Counted from the stretch's first letter, positions 15,360-25,004 are shown. The stretch: 64,000 nucleotides of DNA from JBFWNG01 sp050251195 (GCA_050251195.1 JBFWNG010000003.1:186001-250000), one strand, 5' to 3'. Notes: generated by a model from the sequence alone, not told the origin. Numbers and translations are program-made.

Positions 15360-17093
15360 ATGCGGGCCATTTTAGTCTTCACGCTAATGAGCAATTTGCT
15401 GTGGACCAGTTGCAAAAACGAAGGGGGCAGCGCAAGCAACGACCCTGAGGTCGAAGGAGCGCAAAGCCCGGAACCTTCGCTTGAGGCGCTCACGATTTCC
15501 GACGGCGAGTTGAGCCCTGCCTTTGATTCCGAGGTAACGACTTACACCGCGTCCGTAGCCCATGCAACGAGTACACTCGTCGTAGACCCGAAGGTCGGAG
15601 AGACTGGGACAACGGCGAGCGTTCGCGTCGGTAGCGATGATTTTGCGGATACTGAGACGACTCTGAACCTAGAGGTTGGTGCCAACGTCATTGAAATCAT
15701 GGTTACCGCTCCCGACGGAGCGACGAACCAAATATATACGATCACCGTAACGCGCGCCGAATCGAGCGATGCGACTCTGGCTTCCTTAGCTCTATCCACC
15801 GGCAATCTGACTCCCGCCTTCGATGCGGGGACAACCAGCTACACGGCGATTGTAGAGGATGCTGACTCGGACGTGACCGTGACGCCGAGCACCGCAAGCA
15901 AGGACGCCACCGTTGCCGTTCGCGCTAACGACGAAAACTACGTGTCGGTCAAATCGGGCAAAGCGTCTGGAATCTTGGCGCTCGATCCCGCCTCCAATAC
16001 AATCGACATCAAGGTGACCGCCCAAGACGGCACGATCAAGACTTATTCCGTTACCTTGACGCTTGGCTCGTCGGTCTCGACGCTAGGATCACTCGCGTTG
16101 TCTCAGGGCGTCCTTGCGCCAACCTTCGCGGAAGATACTTCGTCGTATACGTCGTATGTCAGTTACCAGACGGGATCGTTGATGCTTACAGCCACCTCGA
16201 CACACTCCGGCTCATCGATGACTGTATCATCCACAAATCTGGCTATCACAACACTCATATCAGGGGCATCCTCGTCAATTCCGCTCGTCGTAGGAACGAA
16301 CCAGATCAACGTCACGGTAACGTCAGAAAACGAGGCTGAGGTGAGCAATTATGTTGTTGCCGTCACACGTCGACCGAACGCGACGCTGGCAGCGGATTGG
16401 ACGCCACACTATGACCGGCTCGTCGGCTACTGGACACTCAATGGCACCGGTAGCATTTCTGGCGGCGACACTTTCTCGGAGGTGATCGCAAACGCTGATG
16501 CCGTCGTGACGAACGCGAACGCTTCGGGCATGTCCTACGTCACCGGCAAAGTCGATGACGGCGTCGAATTCGACGGAACGGACGATGCCGCGATCGCTGA
16601 CGTAACGCTGCCAGTGGGCGCCGCGGAGCGAACGATCATGCTGTGGTTCAAGACGTCTCAGACGGGCAGTACTCGCCGTCTTTTGGCATACGGCGGGCCA
16701 GACACGAGCAGCTGCGCCGATACCGTTCGACTTCAGGTCGAGAATTCTGATCGGCTATCAATCGACATTTCCTGTGGAGTGAAAACCTGGAACACCGGGG
16801 GGATGCCTGCAGACGGACTTTGGCACCATTGGGCGATCGTCGTACCCGCCAGTGGCTCACCGACCTTAAACGATTTACTCTTTTATTTTGACGGGGAGCT
16901 GCTGACAAGCGCATTCAACAGCAGCACGACGGCCATCAATACGGGAACTGTCGCCAAGCTTTACATCGGTAAGATGCTTGGCAGCGGTACGAACTACTTC
17001 CAAGGCTCCCTCGATGATATCGCTATTTGGGACAAAGCGCTTACGTCGTCGGAGATCGAGACGATATACGAGCGGCAAAGTGACGGTCAGTGA
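15360..17093 (+). CDS. Lipoprotein with cadherin-like repeats and LamG-type lectin domain
   Basis: The 577-residue lipoprotein has Cys18 in LLWTSC. Three successive beta-sandwich repeats of the cadherin-like (PF12733-type) kind follow, at ~40-135, ~137-233 and ~236-340. Each has the pattern LASLALSxGxLxPAFD...YTA...V.V and ends in GTIKTYSVTLT-like strands. The C-terminal ~220 residues form a concanavalin-A/LamG-like domain (RLVGYWTLNG, GVEFDGTDD, TIMLWFKT, LWHHWAIVV, LLFYFDGEL, YFQGSLDDIAIWDKALTSSE). Such proteins act as surface adhesins or glycan binders. The gene is visibly more GC-rich than its neighbours and may have been acquired. AGGGA lies before the start. Confidence 0.85.
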   Translation: MRAILVFTLMSNLLWTSCKNEGGSASNDPEVEGAQSPEPSLEALTISDGELSPAFDSEVTTYTASVAHATSTLVVDPKVGETGTTASVRVGSDDFADTETTLNLEVGANVIEIMVTAPDGATNQIYTITVTRAESSDATLASLALSTGNLTPAFDAGTTSYTAIVEDADSDVTVTPSTASKDATVAVRANDENYVSVKSGKASGILALDPASNTIDIKVTAQDGTIKTYSVTLTLGSSVSTLGSLALSQGVLAPTFAEDTSSYTSYVSYQTGSLMLTATSTHSGSSMTVSSTNLAITTLISGASSSIPLVVGTNQINVTVTSENEAEVSNYVVAVTRRPNATLAADWTPHYDRLVGYWTLNGTGSISGGDTFSEVIANADAVVTNANASGMSYVTGKVDDGVEFDGTDDAAIADVTLPVGAAERTIMLWFKTSQTGSTRRLLAYGGPDTSSCADTVRLQVENSDRLSIDISCGVKTWNTGGMPADGLWHHWAIVVPASGSPTLNDLLFYFDGELLTSAFNSSTTAINTGTVAKLYIGKMLGSGTNYFQGSLDDIAIWDKALTSSEIETIYERQSDGQ

Positions 17094-17172
17094 TGGCCTA
17101 TTTCCCTAGTAACCATGGCAACCAGATATCTTTTTTGAGCATCTTACTGGTCCTGAGGTGCTAGGGTAGAAT

Positions 17173-17610
17173 TTACTCTAGCGTCTTGTCCAATTCCTGT
17201 TTCATTTCTGGAGACATCTCGGTGGATCTAAGACCCCTAATCTTGAACCCTGGCTTTTTCGATGGAGAGCCGTTCTGCGCCGTTCGAAGTGCGCAGGCCA
17301 TCATGAGGTTCAATGTTGAGCCCGCATCGCTAACATTTGCATCTTCCATCGATGCATTTTCTTGGACTATGACGACTTTGTGGTTACCCAGATTCTTGGG
17401 ACAAAGGACTTGTTGTTCAATCTTGATGTTTTTATCGACAACGCTTGGGAGGTAGAATTTCGCAACACCTTCTTCGGTACGGTATTTTTGATATTCCTTA
17501 CCATCTATAGTCACGAGATCCATCTTGAATTCGCCGGATCTGACGGCTTCGCCCTCTGCATAGCCCAACTGAGCTATAGTCAAGAACAAAACTGTGAAAC
17601 GTTTGTACAT
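17173..17610 (-). CDS. Secreted protein of unknown function
   Basis: The 145-residue product begins with a Sec signal (MYKRFTVLFLTIAQLGYAEG, probable cleavage after YAEG or YA) and no lipobox. The mature region holds VTIDGKEYQKYRTEEGVAKF and two Cys (VLCPKNLG, MMACALRTA) that could pair. AGAGGATCCTCT precedes the start. The C-terminus is charged and probably helical (EMSPEMKQELDKTLE). No family is recognised and no operon partner is seen. Confidence 0.7.
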   Translation of the reverse strand: MYKRFTVLFLTIAQLGYAEGEAVRSGEFKMDLVTIDGKEYQKYRTEEGVAKFYLPSVVDKNIKIEQQVLCPKNLGNHKVVIVQENASMEDANVSDAGSTLNLMMACALRTAQNGSPSKKPGFKIRGLRSTEMSPEMKQELDKTLE

Positions 17611-17689
17611 AGAGGATCCTCTTACTCAGTGGAATTGGTGAAGAGTATATCTCCACCCCGTTGCTATTGTCAAACGTGCTACTCTTCGT

Positions 17690-17736
17690 CCTGCGGATAC
17701 AGGTTAGGCTATACCCGATTGCGGATGCAGGGGAAG
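17690..17736. repeat. Dispersed 47-bp repeat, copy 2
   Basis: Second copy of the element at 11214-11261, in the same orientation: TGCGGATACAGG, TTAGGCTATACCCGAT, TGCGGATGCAGG. It lies in the short space before the kinase gene's 3' end. Confidence 0.75.
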
Positions 17737-17784
17737 ATTCATTTTCAGGCGGATCATGGGGGTTTAGGGAATTGGTGGTTTTTG

Positions 17785-19428
17785 CTAATGGAGGGAATCG
17801 TCGATCCCAAGGTGGGAAGATTTTTTTTGTAGACTAAGCAACTTATCGACAGCCCTGAGTACGTCTTGTGGATAGATTGGCTTGGGTAAATGCAAATTAA
17901 AGCCTGCCGCGAGAGCTCTAGCCTTATCTTCTTCACTGACATATCCGGTGACGGCGGCAGCCGGCAGGGTAGATCCTTTCAATTTCTCGGCAGCTCGGAC
18001 GCTTTGAATAAAGCGAAATCCGTCTTCCCCGGGCATCCCAATATCGCAGACAACGGCGTCAAACTCGGCTTGGGTAAGAGCGAGACGGGCTTTTTCTGCT
18101 GAATCGACGTCCACCACGTGGATGCCGGCTCGGTTAAGCACGGATGTTATAAGACGACGGCTATCTTCCTCGTCCTCCACAACGAGAACACGAACCGTGC
18201 CCTTCTCGATATTTTTAGCGCCACTATAGGCGATCGATCGCAATTCAGACGCATTTGTGACCTCAGAAATTTCTTCTGTAAGTGGGAGCGAAACGGTGAA
18301 CGTAGCCCCTTTGCCCTTTCCCTCGCTTTCGGCTTTTACCGTTCCCCCGTGGGCCTCGACTAGGTGTTTCACTATCGACAGTCCGAGACCCAAGCCGCCA
18401 AATCGTCTTGCAAACGTGCCGTCCTGTTGGCGAAACTTGTCGAAAACGAATGGCAAAAATTTTGGTTCAATCCCTTCTCCAAGATCTTTGACTACAAGGT
18501 TAAAAGTATTTGCTACACGGTTCATTTCAACTGTAATTTGTTCCCCTGAGCGAGAAAACTTTATCGCGTTGGTAAGGAGGTTCCAAACCACCTGCTGGAG
18601 GCGGGTAGAGTCTCCTAGAGTCGAAACTGAATATACGTTTGAAACGACTTGGATGCTGACGCTTTTTGAACGAGCCGCTATTTGGCAAGATCCGATCGTG
18701 TCTTGCACTACGCTAACCATGTTGACAGGTTTCTTATCAAGAGAGAGCTTACCAGCAATTATTCGAGAAACGTCGAGTAAGTCGTTGATCAAATCAACTT
18801 GTGCTCTAGCATTCCGCACGATGATAGCCAACGCTTCGTCGAACTCTTTGGTTCCCTGTTCTTCGTACGCCAGGAGCTCGGAAAAACCAAGAATTGCGTT
18901 AAGCGGGGTCCTAAGTTCGTGCGAGAGGGTCGCAAGAAATTGGTCCTTGGATCTGTTCGCCTCTTCAGCTTCCGATCGTAGTTGCTTTTCCCTAAGTAAT
19001 ATACCACGCATCGCGTATTGACGCTGCCGTTCCGAGAGTGCAGTTTTTATAACGCTATGAAATGTAGCCATCCAAATTGGCCGCTCTAAGATTGTGAGGT
19101 TTCGAAACGTTTCCAAAAACCTAAGAACATGCACGCTACCATCCGCAAGAGAACCTTTAATCGTGGACAGTACGATAGGAATATCTGACCATGGAGGTTG
19201 TGTTTCCAAAAACTCTTGCAAATTAGTTATGGTATTTGAATTTAAAGCTTCCTCTGTCACAAGGAGCGCACCCACACCATTTCTTAGTTCATTGAAAAGG
19301 TCTTCGCTATCGTTGCAAATTGTGCAACTTAGTTCGGCCTCTCGAAGGACTTTGCTAGTTACTAGCGCGTCCTGCCCCATTGGTGCGAGTACTATAATTC
19401 GCTCTTCCGGCCGCTCCTTAAGCGCCAT
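17785..19428 (-). CDS. Hybrid histidine kinase with C-terminal receiver, KaiC partner
   Basis: The 547-residue soluble protein starts with a degenerate receiver-like domain (~8-130; LLVTEEAL sits where a phosphoacceptor Asp would be expected), then a coiled helix. The phosphoacceptor region is FLATLSHELRTPLNAILGF (His170). The ATPase domain has VWNLLTNAIKFS, DLGEGIEP and GGLGLGLSIVKHLVEAHGG. A canonical receiver (~410-535) has VEDEEDSRR, CDIGMPGEDG with the phospho-Asp, and LPKPIYP. Its start overlaps the 3' end of the kaiC-like gene by 11 bp, so the two are co-translated and probably act together. The degenerate N-terminal domain might contact KaiC, as in CikA/SasA systems; that is inference. 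Confidence 0.9.
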   Translation of the reverse strand: MALKERPEERIIVLAPMGQDALVTSKVLREAELSCTICNDSEDLFNELRNGVGALLVTEEALNSNTITNLQEFLETQPPWSDIPIVLSTIKGSLADGSVHVLRFLETFRNLTILERPIWMATFHSVIKTALSERQRQYAMRGILLREKQLRSEAEEANRSKDQFLATLSHELRTPLNAILGFSELLAYEEQGTKEFDEALAIIVRNARAQVDLINDLLDVSRIIAGKLSLDKKPVNMVSVVQDTIGSCQIAARSKSVSIQVVSNVYSVSTLGDSTRLQQVVWNLLTNAIKFSRSGEQITVEMNRVANTFNLVVKDLGEGIEPKFLPFVFDKFRQQDGTFARRFGGLGLGLSIVKHLVEAHGGTVKAESEGKGKGATFTVSLPLTEEISEVTNASELRSIAYSGAKNIEKGTVRVLVVEDEEDSRRLITSVLNRAGIHVVDVDSAEKARLALTQAEFDAVVCDIGMPGEDGFRFIQSVRAAEKLKGSTLPAAAVTGYVSEEDKARALAAGFNLHLPKPIYPQDVLRAVDKLLSLQKKSSHLGIDDSLH

Positions 19429-20926
19429 GACTTGCTTTCCCTTCTTCTAACAGAGGTCGATCAGAACCGGTATAGATAGGATTGCCAGCAAGTACTCCCT
19501 GAAAATCCAATAATACCTCACCCACGTCTAGACCATTCGCGCTAAAACGGAACTCGCGAATGGTGTCTTCATGGTCGCTACTTCGCTTTTTAACTACCGA
19601 TATTGCCTTTTTAACTGCTCCGTTAGCTTCAAAGTACCGAAGGTAAATCACGCTGTCAGCGACGTAACTAACGTCAACTGGAGCTTTGATCTCATCACCG
19701 ATTAAACCTGCCTGCGAGACGACCAAAATCGTCAATATGCCCCTCTGGTTGAGATAGCTGAATAACTCGTGCATTTGTGTCACTAAGAATCTTTCCTCTG
19801 GCATAGCGTTGAGGTAGCCGTTCAAACTGTCAATCACAATCATCCGGGCATTATCGTTCTCAACAGCATTAGCGACGATCCCAATAAATTCTCCAGGGAC
19901 CATCTCGGCTGGATCGATTTGCATCAGCTTGATGCGACCGGCATCGATATGGGGCTTTAGGCCGATTCCTAAACGTTGAGAGCGTCTCAGTAACGTGGCA
20001 GTCGTTTCATCAAAGCTGAAGATGGCTGAACGTTCACCTTTTTCTGCGAGAGCCGTCGCATACTGGACTGCTAAGGTTGTTTTACCGGTGCCAGAAGCAC
20101 CCATAAAGAGATTGCTGGTGCCACGTTCCAACCCCCCGCCGAGCAAATCGTCAAGCCCCTTAGCGCCACTTTTTACCGGTTCGGCTGTATAGTCCTGATG
20201 GTGTTCGGCTGCAATAAGGCGAGGATAAACGACAATACCACCCTTTCTGATGTGGTAGTCATGAAAACCTCCTTTGAAATCGGTTCCCCGCATTTTTATG
20301 ACGTCAAGACGACGGCGTTTGGCGCCGTAACCGACACTTGACTGCTCGAGACAAATAACACCGTGACAGAGGCTTTGAAGCTGATGTTCGTTCTCTCCTT
20401 GCTGCGTCTTATCTTCTAGGAGAAGGACAGTACTTTGGCGCCCGGCAAAGAACTGCTTTAGGGCCAAAATTTGCCGGCGGAACCTCAAAGACTCCCGTGC
20501 AACGATTCTTAACTCAGATAATGAGTCAAAAACGATGCGACTAGGTTTAGTCAATTCCACTTGCTTGAGTATCTCTTGAAGTATAGGGGTAAGCTCGACC
20601 TCGGCTGCCCTGAACATTGTATACTGACGATCAGGCGAAAGCTGTTCTTCGGATGCAGCCAACTCGAATATCTGGATTCCATCTAGTGACCAGCCATGTG
20701 CCTTCGCAACTGCCTCAATCTCTTCTTTTGTTTCTGACAGAGATACGTACAGCCCAACTTCGTTGTTCCGCTGACCTTCCATAAGAAACTGGAGTCCGAA
20801 CGTTGTCTTGCCTGTACCCGGAGATCCTTCCACCAAGTAAAGACGATGGCGAGGCAAACCGCCCATAAGTATCTGATCGAGCCCATGAACCCCGGTGCTT
20901 ATGGGTCCTGCTGAATCTGTTTTCAT
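19418..20926 (-). CDS. KaiC-like double-domain ATPase
   Basis: The protein has 502 residues in two RecA-like KaiC domains. The first carries Walker A GSPGTGKTT at ~34-42, with the acidic pair in SLSETKEE. The second carries GASGTGKTT near residue 275, with SFDETTATLL and the Walker B segment MIVIDSLNGYLNAMP. Near the C-terminus PVDVSYVADSVIYLRYFE aligns with the autophosphorylation segment of cyanobacterial KaiC: the Ser is kept and the following Thr is Tyr. KaiC proteins hexamerise and cycle through ATP-driven phosphorylation. No kaiA or kaiB lies in this window; the overlapping hybrid kinase is the likely partner. It is better called a KaiC homologue than a clock protein. Confidence 0.92.
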   Translation of the reverse strand: MKTDSAGPISTGVHGLDQILMGGLPRHRLYLVEGSPGTGKTTFGLQFLMEGQRNNEVGLYVSLSETKEEIEAVAKAHGWSLDGIQIFELAASEEQLSPDRQYTMFRAAEVELTPILQEILKQVELTKPSRIVFDSLSELRIVARESLRFRRQILALKQFFAGRQSTVLLLEDKTQQGENEHQLQSLCHGVICLEQSSVGYGAKRRRLDVIKMRGTDFKGGFHDYHIRKGGIVVYPRLIAAEHHQDYTAEPVKSGAKGLDDLLGGGLERGTSNLFMGASGTGKTTLAVQYATALAEKGERSAIFSFDETTATLLRRSQRLGIGLKPHIDAGRIKLMQIDPAEMVPGEFIGIVANAVENDNARMIVIDSLNGYLNAMPEERFLVTQMHELFSYLNQRGILTILVVSQAGLIGDEIKAPVDVSYVADSVIYLRYFEANGAVKKAISVVKKRSSDHEDTIREFRFSANGLDVGEVLLDFQGVLAGNPIYTGSDRPLLEEGKASHGA

Positions 20927-21189
20927 ACAACCCTCGAAGAAATTTAAGAACTTGTGCCCGACGTTTTAGAAAAGCGGGGGACGTTTCTGTACGGAAGCGC
21001 TGCAAGAACCAAGCCTTGAGTAATTGCTCTCGAATTGTAGAGTCTTAAGCTGTTTACACATCCGAGTTGGGTCTTTGAAGACTTCCGGCTGTCGTCGAAT
21101 TCCTGCGGAAAAGAGCTAGATGGGGGACCGAAAAGCGGGCACTTGAACCTTTTCAAGGACAGACCTTCTCCCGGTGTCACGCAAAAAAA

Positions 21190-21220
21190 AGGCAAACACG
21201 CCTTAAAGACGTGTTTGCCT
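21190..21220 (-). terminator. Strong intrinsic terminator for the 21252-21551 lipoprotein
   Basis: Read on the minus strand, AGGCAAACACG and CGTGTTTGCCT form an 11-bp perfect stem with a 9-base loop, followed by a run of eight T. It lies 31 bp past the stop codon. Apart from this hairpin, the 20927-21251 intergenic stretch holds nothing I can assign. Confidence 0.9.
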
Positions 21221-21251
21221 GAAAATTCGAGAGAAGGCCTGCAAGACCTAT

Positions 21252-21551
21252 TTATTCACCAAAACAACGATCTGACAAAGCCGAGAGCTCAGCTCGAATG
21301 TGGCCCATCCGCGTTGATAATGCTGTACATTCCATCGGGTCGCCCTCTGTTCCACAATCGAGCGCATCCATCTCGTCGATGATGTCATTAATTTCTTGTC
21401 CCAATTGCATCTTTCGGGTCCAGTCATCGTTATCGCATGGCTCATCTTTGGTGTGGGAATTGGTTTGCGCACCGCAGCTAATGACGGTCGCTGCCAAGAT
21501 CAGTGTGCCCAAAACTAAAATTCTAGATACGATGTTTTTACCTGCTTTCAT
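21252..21551 (-). CDS. Small lipoprotein, paralogue of 9649-9945
   Basis: The 99-residue product starts at ATG 21551, preceded by AAAAAGGAGAAACAAA; an in-frame start ten codons upstream lacks this signal. The signal MKAGKNIVSRILVLGTLILA runs to ATVISC, with lipidated Cys26. The mature part (GAQTNSHTKDEPCDNDDW, KMQLGQEINDIIDEMDALDC, ECTALSTRMGHIRAELSALS) is nearly the same as in the protein encoded at 9649-9945. Both gene and upstream DNA are duplicated, about 11.6 kb apart in the same orientation. A strong terminator follows. Function is unknown. Confidence 0.88.
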   Translation of the reverse strand: MKAGKNIVSRILVLGTLILAATVISCGAQTNSHTKDEPCDNDDWTRKMQLGQEINDIIDEMDALDCGTEGDPMECTALSTRMGHIRAELSALSDRCFGE

Positions 21552-21790
21552 TTTGTTTCTCCTTTTTGATATATGAAACATTCAGGATCAAATTTTCTAA
21601 GTTCATTTGTTTTATCTAGCGGACTAGACCAGGCCGTTAGAGCAATACTTGTGCCAACGATCCTAAAATATAAGGCATTGTTTTTATTGTAATATATGGC
21701 GGATTGTTATCTAAAAAAGGGACAAATTGTCCGGCAGGTATCAATTTTTTTGACAAAAAATGTACCGCCGTGTCCCATTTTTTTCCGTAC
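21552..21790 (-). promoter_or_regulatory. Conserved upstream region of duplicated lipoprotein, copy 2
   Basis: Aligns with 9946-10165 over its whole length. Shared blocks are the gapped palindrome TCTAG-CGGA-CTAGA, then CCAGGCCGTTAGAGCAA, and the perfect 13-bp palindrome GGACAAATTGTCC (21720-21732). This one is the more symmetric of the two GGAC sites, whereas the TCTAG site is more symmetric in copy 1. Confidence 0.6.
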
Positions 21791-21996
21791 AATCTCCTCA
21801 AAGGAGGTCTTCATAGAAAGCGCCGAACTTCAACTGAGGATCACAGATGTGCGCATCTCCAGGACTCACCGCCTAGGGCTCGGGTAAAAATCAAGCTGAA
21901 GCGCAATAGATTGCAACACCATCAACAGACTCGGTCGAAAAAGTTTCAAAAACAAAGGTTAGCGAAGACGAATTCTTTACGCAGGTTGCTCAAGGC

Positions 21997-22395
21997 TCAA
22001 GTTAGGCGCCTGGTTTCCTTGACAAGATAATGTTCGTGACCGTGGGGATCCTTAAACTTGCCAAATAGGGCCATGACTGGCTGCGTAGGACGAAAATCAT
22101 ATTCTTGGGGACGAGCGGTGATGATACCGCCGTGTTCAGAGATAAGGCTTAGGGTCGTCGGCATGTCATCAACGAAGAAATTTAAGCAGACTGGCATTAC
22201 GCCGCTGAGAGGCGCTCCCTCATAGTTCGCATGCAGTGCCATTCTCAATTCGCCGAGCTGAAGGAGAGCCCAATCGGGGTGACCATCGCCTTTATGCGTT
22301 AGTAGCACCTCCATCTTCAAGGCCACGGTATAAAAATTGTAGCATTTCTCGAAATTCCGGACATTTAATACGATATGACCGAAAAACTGCGACAT
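21997..22395 (-). CDS. VOC (glyoxalase/bleomycin-resistance) superfamily protein
   Basis: The 132-residue product has the paired beta-alpha-beta-beta-beta layout of the VOC fold: FFGHIVLNVRNFEKCYNFYT at the N-terminus, PVCLNFFVDDMPTTLSLISE in the middle and FKDPHGHEHYLVKE at the C-terminus. Likely metal ligands are the His of FGHIVL and residues of the last strand (HGHEHYL). Members include glyoxalases, dioxygenases and resistance proteins, and the substrate cannot be told. It stands alone, 218 bp from the protease gene. Confidence 0.85.
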   Translation of the reverse strand: MSQFFGHIVLNVRNFEKCYNFYTVALKMEVLLTHKGDGHPDWALLQLGELRMALHANYEGAPLSGVMPVCLNFFVDDMPTTLSLISEHGGIITARPQEYDFRPTQPVMALFGKFKDPHGHEHYLVKETRRLT

Positions 22396-22612
22396 AAGGA
22401 ACTCCCTTTGGAATGATCCTTATAGAAGTGCTTAGCTCGAAAGTCAACGCTCTCGTCTTTGCGGCGTGGACGCATCATCGATGGGCTAATCCAAACCTCT
22501 TTACCCTTGAGGGCCTCGGTGAGTGTAGCTCTATCTTCATCAAACGTTGGGGCAGAGAATACCGTATCACTTGGACACGAACCGGCTTGGCCGGAGAAGA
22601 TAGAATATCTCC

Positions 22613-23716
22613 TTATTTCAGTCCAGTTCCTTCGACATCAGCCTTCAAGTTCTTATCTTCAACGAACGTAAACTGCTTTGGCGTCGATCCGTTTTCAGAC
22701 AGCATGAACGTCTTGGGTTGGAAGTCACTGAGGACAAATCCTGACCCGGTGCACTGAGATGTGTTGCAATTGAGAGTCACAAACCGATCATGCCCACACC
22801 CTTTGAGAGTGATACCCTCTTCCAGGGGCGCTCCCGCTACATATGCCTTACATTCAGAATTTGCAAGATCGGCATAGATCCCAAAGGGAATATCTTTGAC
22901 TTCGTCAAGGAAGCCATTCGGTAACGGTATATCCACTCCTAATCGCGTAAGGTAGAGAAAAAATAGTTTTGAGGATTTGGAATGGACATCGACATAGTAG
23001 CTTTCCTTCTGATCTTCCCACACTGAGCCGCCGGATGTAACTCCAACGAGTTGATTGGTGGTACCGGCAAATAGCGGTCCGCCGGAATCTCCGACTCCCG
23101 ACGCGGATTTTTCACCTGTCCCATTCGTGCCTTGAATATTTTGGATGCGTCCCTGAAAGTGTAACATTCCCTGAGAGTCGCGATGGGACAAAGTATTAGT
23201 TCCTTTCCTCTTTATCCCGCCTCCCGTTTCGTAGGCAGCATCGTTCACTCCATAGCCAACCAAAGTGATGGGATCACCGTCTTTTGCTGGTTTAGGACTG
23301 ATGGCTCCAAAGTGCTTGAAGGAGTCCTTACGGTATACGCCTACTGCCAAATCTGCTGGCCCAATGGATACCGACCCGGCCGGGTGGATGTAACCTCTAA
23401 CCGCATAAACATCGTTTGGTGATCTGCCAAACTCAGACGCAAATAGGGAAAACCGACCAACATCCGTATTGCCTTCCATGAATTTTGGAATCATGGCTTG
23501 ATCGAAAGACGTTTTATCCGCAACGCAATGCGCTGCTGTCAAAGTAACCGAAGAGGACAACACGGTTAGAGTACATTCTCTACTTAGCAAGTAGCGCACA
23601 TACGGATATTCATCTTCGGTAATCGCCTGACCGTTGGTAACTTTGACGTCAGAGCCATTTTTCTTGCATGCCCAAGTGACAATGTAAATAGCAAGAATTA
23701 ACATCACTTTTTTCAT
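22613..23716 (-). CDS. Trypsin-like serine protease lipoprotein
   Basis: The start is set at ATG 23716, where a lipoprotein signal opens directly (MKKVMLILAIYIVTWAC, Cys17) after a GGGGT; the longer frame from 23833 would bury it. The 367-residue product has the S1 catalytic triad: His63 in TLTAAHC, Asp122 in GPADLAVG and Ser211 in GVGDSGGPL. It also has N-terminal VTNGQAITEDEYPYVRYL, like the IVGG region of trypsins, without a clear long propeptide. About 120 residues after the protease domain (ECKAYVAGAPLEEG, GCGHDRFVTLNC) look like a small Cys-bearing extra domain. It is likely a surface-anchored protease acting outside the cell or in the periplasm. Confidence 0.9.
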   Translation of the reverse strand: MKKVMLILAIYIVTWACKKNGSDVKVTNGQAITEDEYPYVRYLLSRECTLTVLSSSVTLTAAHCVADKTSFDQAMIPKFMEGNTDVGRFSLFASEFGRSPNDVYAVRGYIHPAGSVSIGPADLAVGVYRKDSFKHFGAISPKPAKDGDPITLVGYGVNDAAYETGGGIKRKGTNTLSHRDSQGMLHFQGRIQNIQGTNGTGEKSASGVGDSGGPLFAGTTNQLVGVTSGGSVWEDQKESYYVDVHSKSSKLFFLYLTRLGVDIPLPNGFLDEVKDIPFGIYADLANSECKAYVAGAPLEEGITLKGCGHDRFVTLNCNTSQCTGSGFVLSDFQPKTFMLSENGSTPKQFTFVEDKNLKADVEGTGLK

Positions 23717-24223
23717 GATAACCCCATAAGGAAAAGGATTAGCGCTTGGATTAAAAACTTTAACTATGGCTAAAGAAGCAGTGGCGCGCGCAACTTTCTC
23801 TTTTGTTCCTCGCCCTCCTGATTTTTCTCCCAATCTATCGGAATTTTTGGATTTCTTATTAGAAATAATTAATTAATAAAATTAATTAGTTAATGAATTT
23901 TCGTTTTGCTTACAGATCCAGAATGCCCTACAAATCGCATACGAGTCGGAATGTTCCATAATGTAGGTGCTGGGGACATCCCGAACCCCTGCTCGCGGTA
24001 GACGACGTTGTGTCATCAGGGTGCAAGGTTCTGTTTGTTACACAGGTTGATCTCAGACAAGTTCGCTTGACAAGGAGGGTCACCCCAGTACCGACAATCG
24101 AATGAGGTGCCATTCAAGTGACAGACCCCAATGGCCGTTGTCATAGGAACAACGCGTTCTTTAATAAGGTTGTTTCCACAAGCGTTAACTTGGCCTGGGG
24201 CGGAACCTTGGTCCGACATAAAG

Positions 24224-24637
24224 TTAATAGGGATGGGCGTAGTCAGTAATACAATCTCGGGTCTCTGTTGGATAAAGCTTGGCGTCAACAGATTCGGCGC
24301 ACTTTTCCCTTGGGCAGCTTCCAATTCCTTCGCCAGAAAACTTTTTATCCAGCGCTGCGTCCACTTTCATAACATCAGAGCAACAGAACCTCATCCCGGT
24401 TTTGTTCAAAACACCCTTCAAAGATTGACATTCGGTAAACGCTTTCGGTTTGGGACAATCTTGTTGAGGTTGTGGACTCGTTCCCTTTTTTACGCAAGCG
24501 ACATACGGTGTTTCTGTGGTGCTGTCCGCAGCCGGGGTTTGTGAATTATCAGTCTTCACTCCGCTGCCGCCGCCACGTTCCTGCCTGCAGCCAAGGAAGG
24601 TTATAAAAACAACCGTAAAGGTAAAGAATCTTAACAT
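24224..24637 (-). CDS. Cys-rich lipoprotein
   Basis: The 137-residue product has a lipoprotein signal, MLRFFTFTVVFITFLGC (Cys17), then RQERGGGSG. Its Cys pattern (YVACVKKG, QQDCPKP, ECQSLKG, FCCSDVMKVDAAL, SCPREKCAES, RDCITDY) includes a CC..VMKxD core like the lipoprotein at 14620-15042, so the two are probably distant paralogues. An overlapping frame at 24016-24324 (CHLNGTSFDCRYWGDPPCQA) has the same Cys-rich style. A frameshift near the 3' end could therefore have shortened an originally longer protein. Function is unknown. Confidence 0.75.
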   Translation of the reverse strand: MLRFFTFTVVFITFLGCRQERGGGSGVKTDNSQTPAADSTTETPYVACVKKGTSPQPQQDCPKPKAFTECQSLKGVLNKTGMRFCCSDVMKVDAALDKKFSGEGIGSCPREKCAESVDAKLYPTETRDCITDYAHPY

Positions 24638-25004
24638 TGCGGATCCCTTGCTAATGATTGCTTTAGTTTTCTTCGGATAATTGAGAATTTTCTTTAACTT
24701 GCTCGTTTATGAAGGAGAAAATTACGAACATAACCCAGGGACTTCTCCGGATTTTCTACAAGTTCGAGCAAAAATGGCACTATTTCTCTGTGGTATTTTT
24801 ACCAGTCGTCTCAACGTCCTCTCTTTATAGAAAAGAAATGAAACGACAGAAGTACCTAGAATAAAGATCAAAGCCTTAAACAGATTTAGGTGCTGAGGCT
24901 TTACGAAAGCGTCGACGACGCGGAATAACCAAATAGTTTATCAAGAGTCCGATATGGGAGAGAATCAATGTACATGAGATCTTCAGCTCGCGATAAATGA
25001 TCCT

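Noticed and set aside
18257..19021. Long plus-strand open frame opposite the hybrid kinase
   Set aside because: Its sequence is low in recognisable protein character and the minus strand encodes unmistakable kinase motifs.
19418..20926. Calling a complete circadian clock operon
   Set aside because: No kaiA or kaiB candidate lies in the flanking sequence; only a KaiC homologue and a kinase are present.
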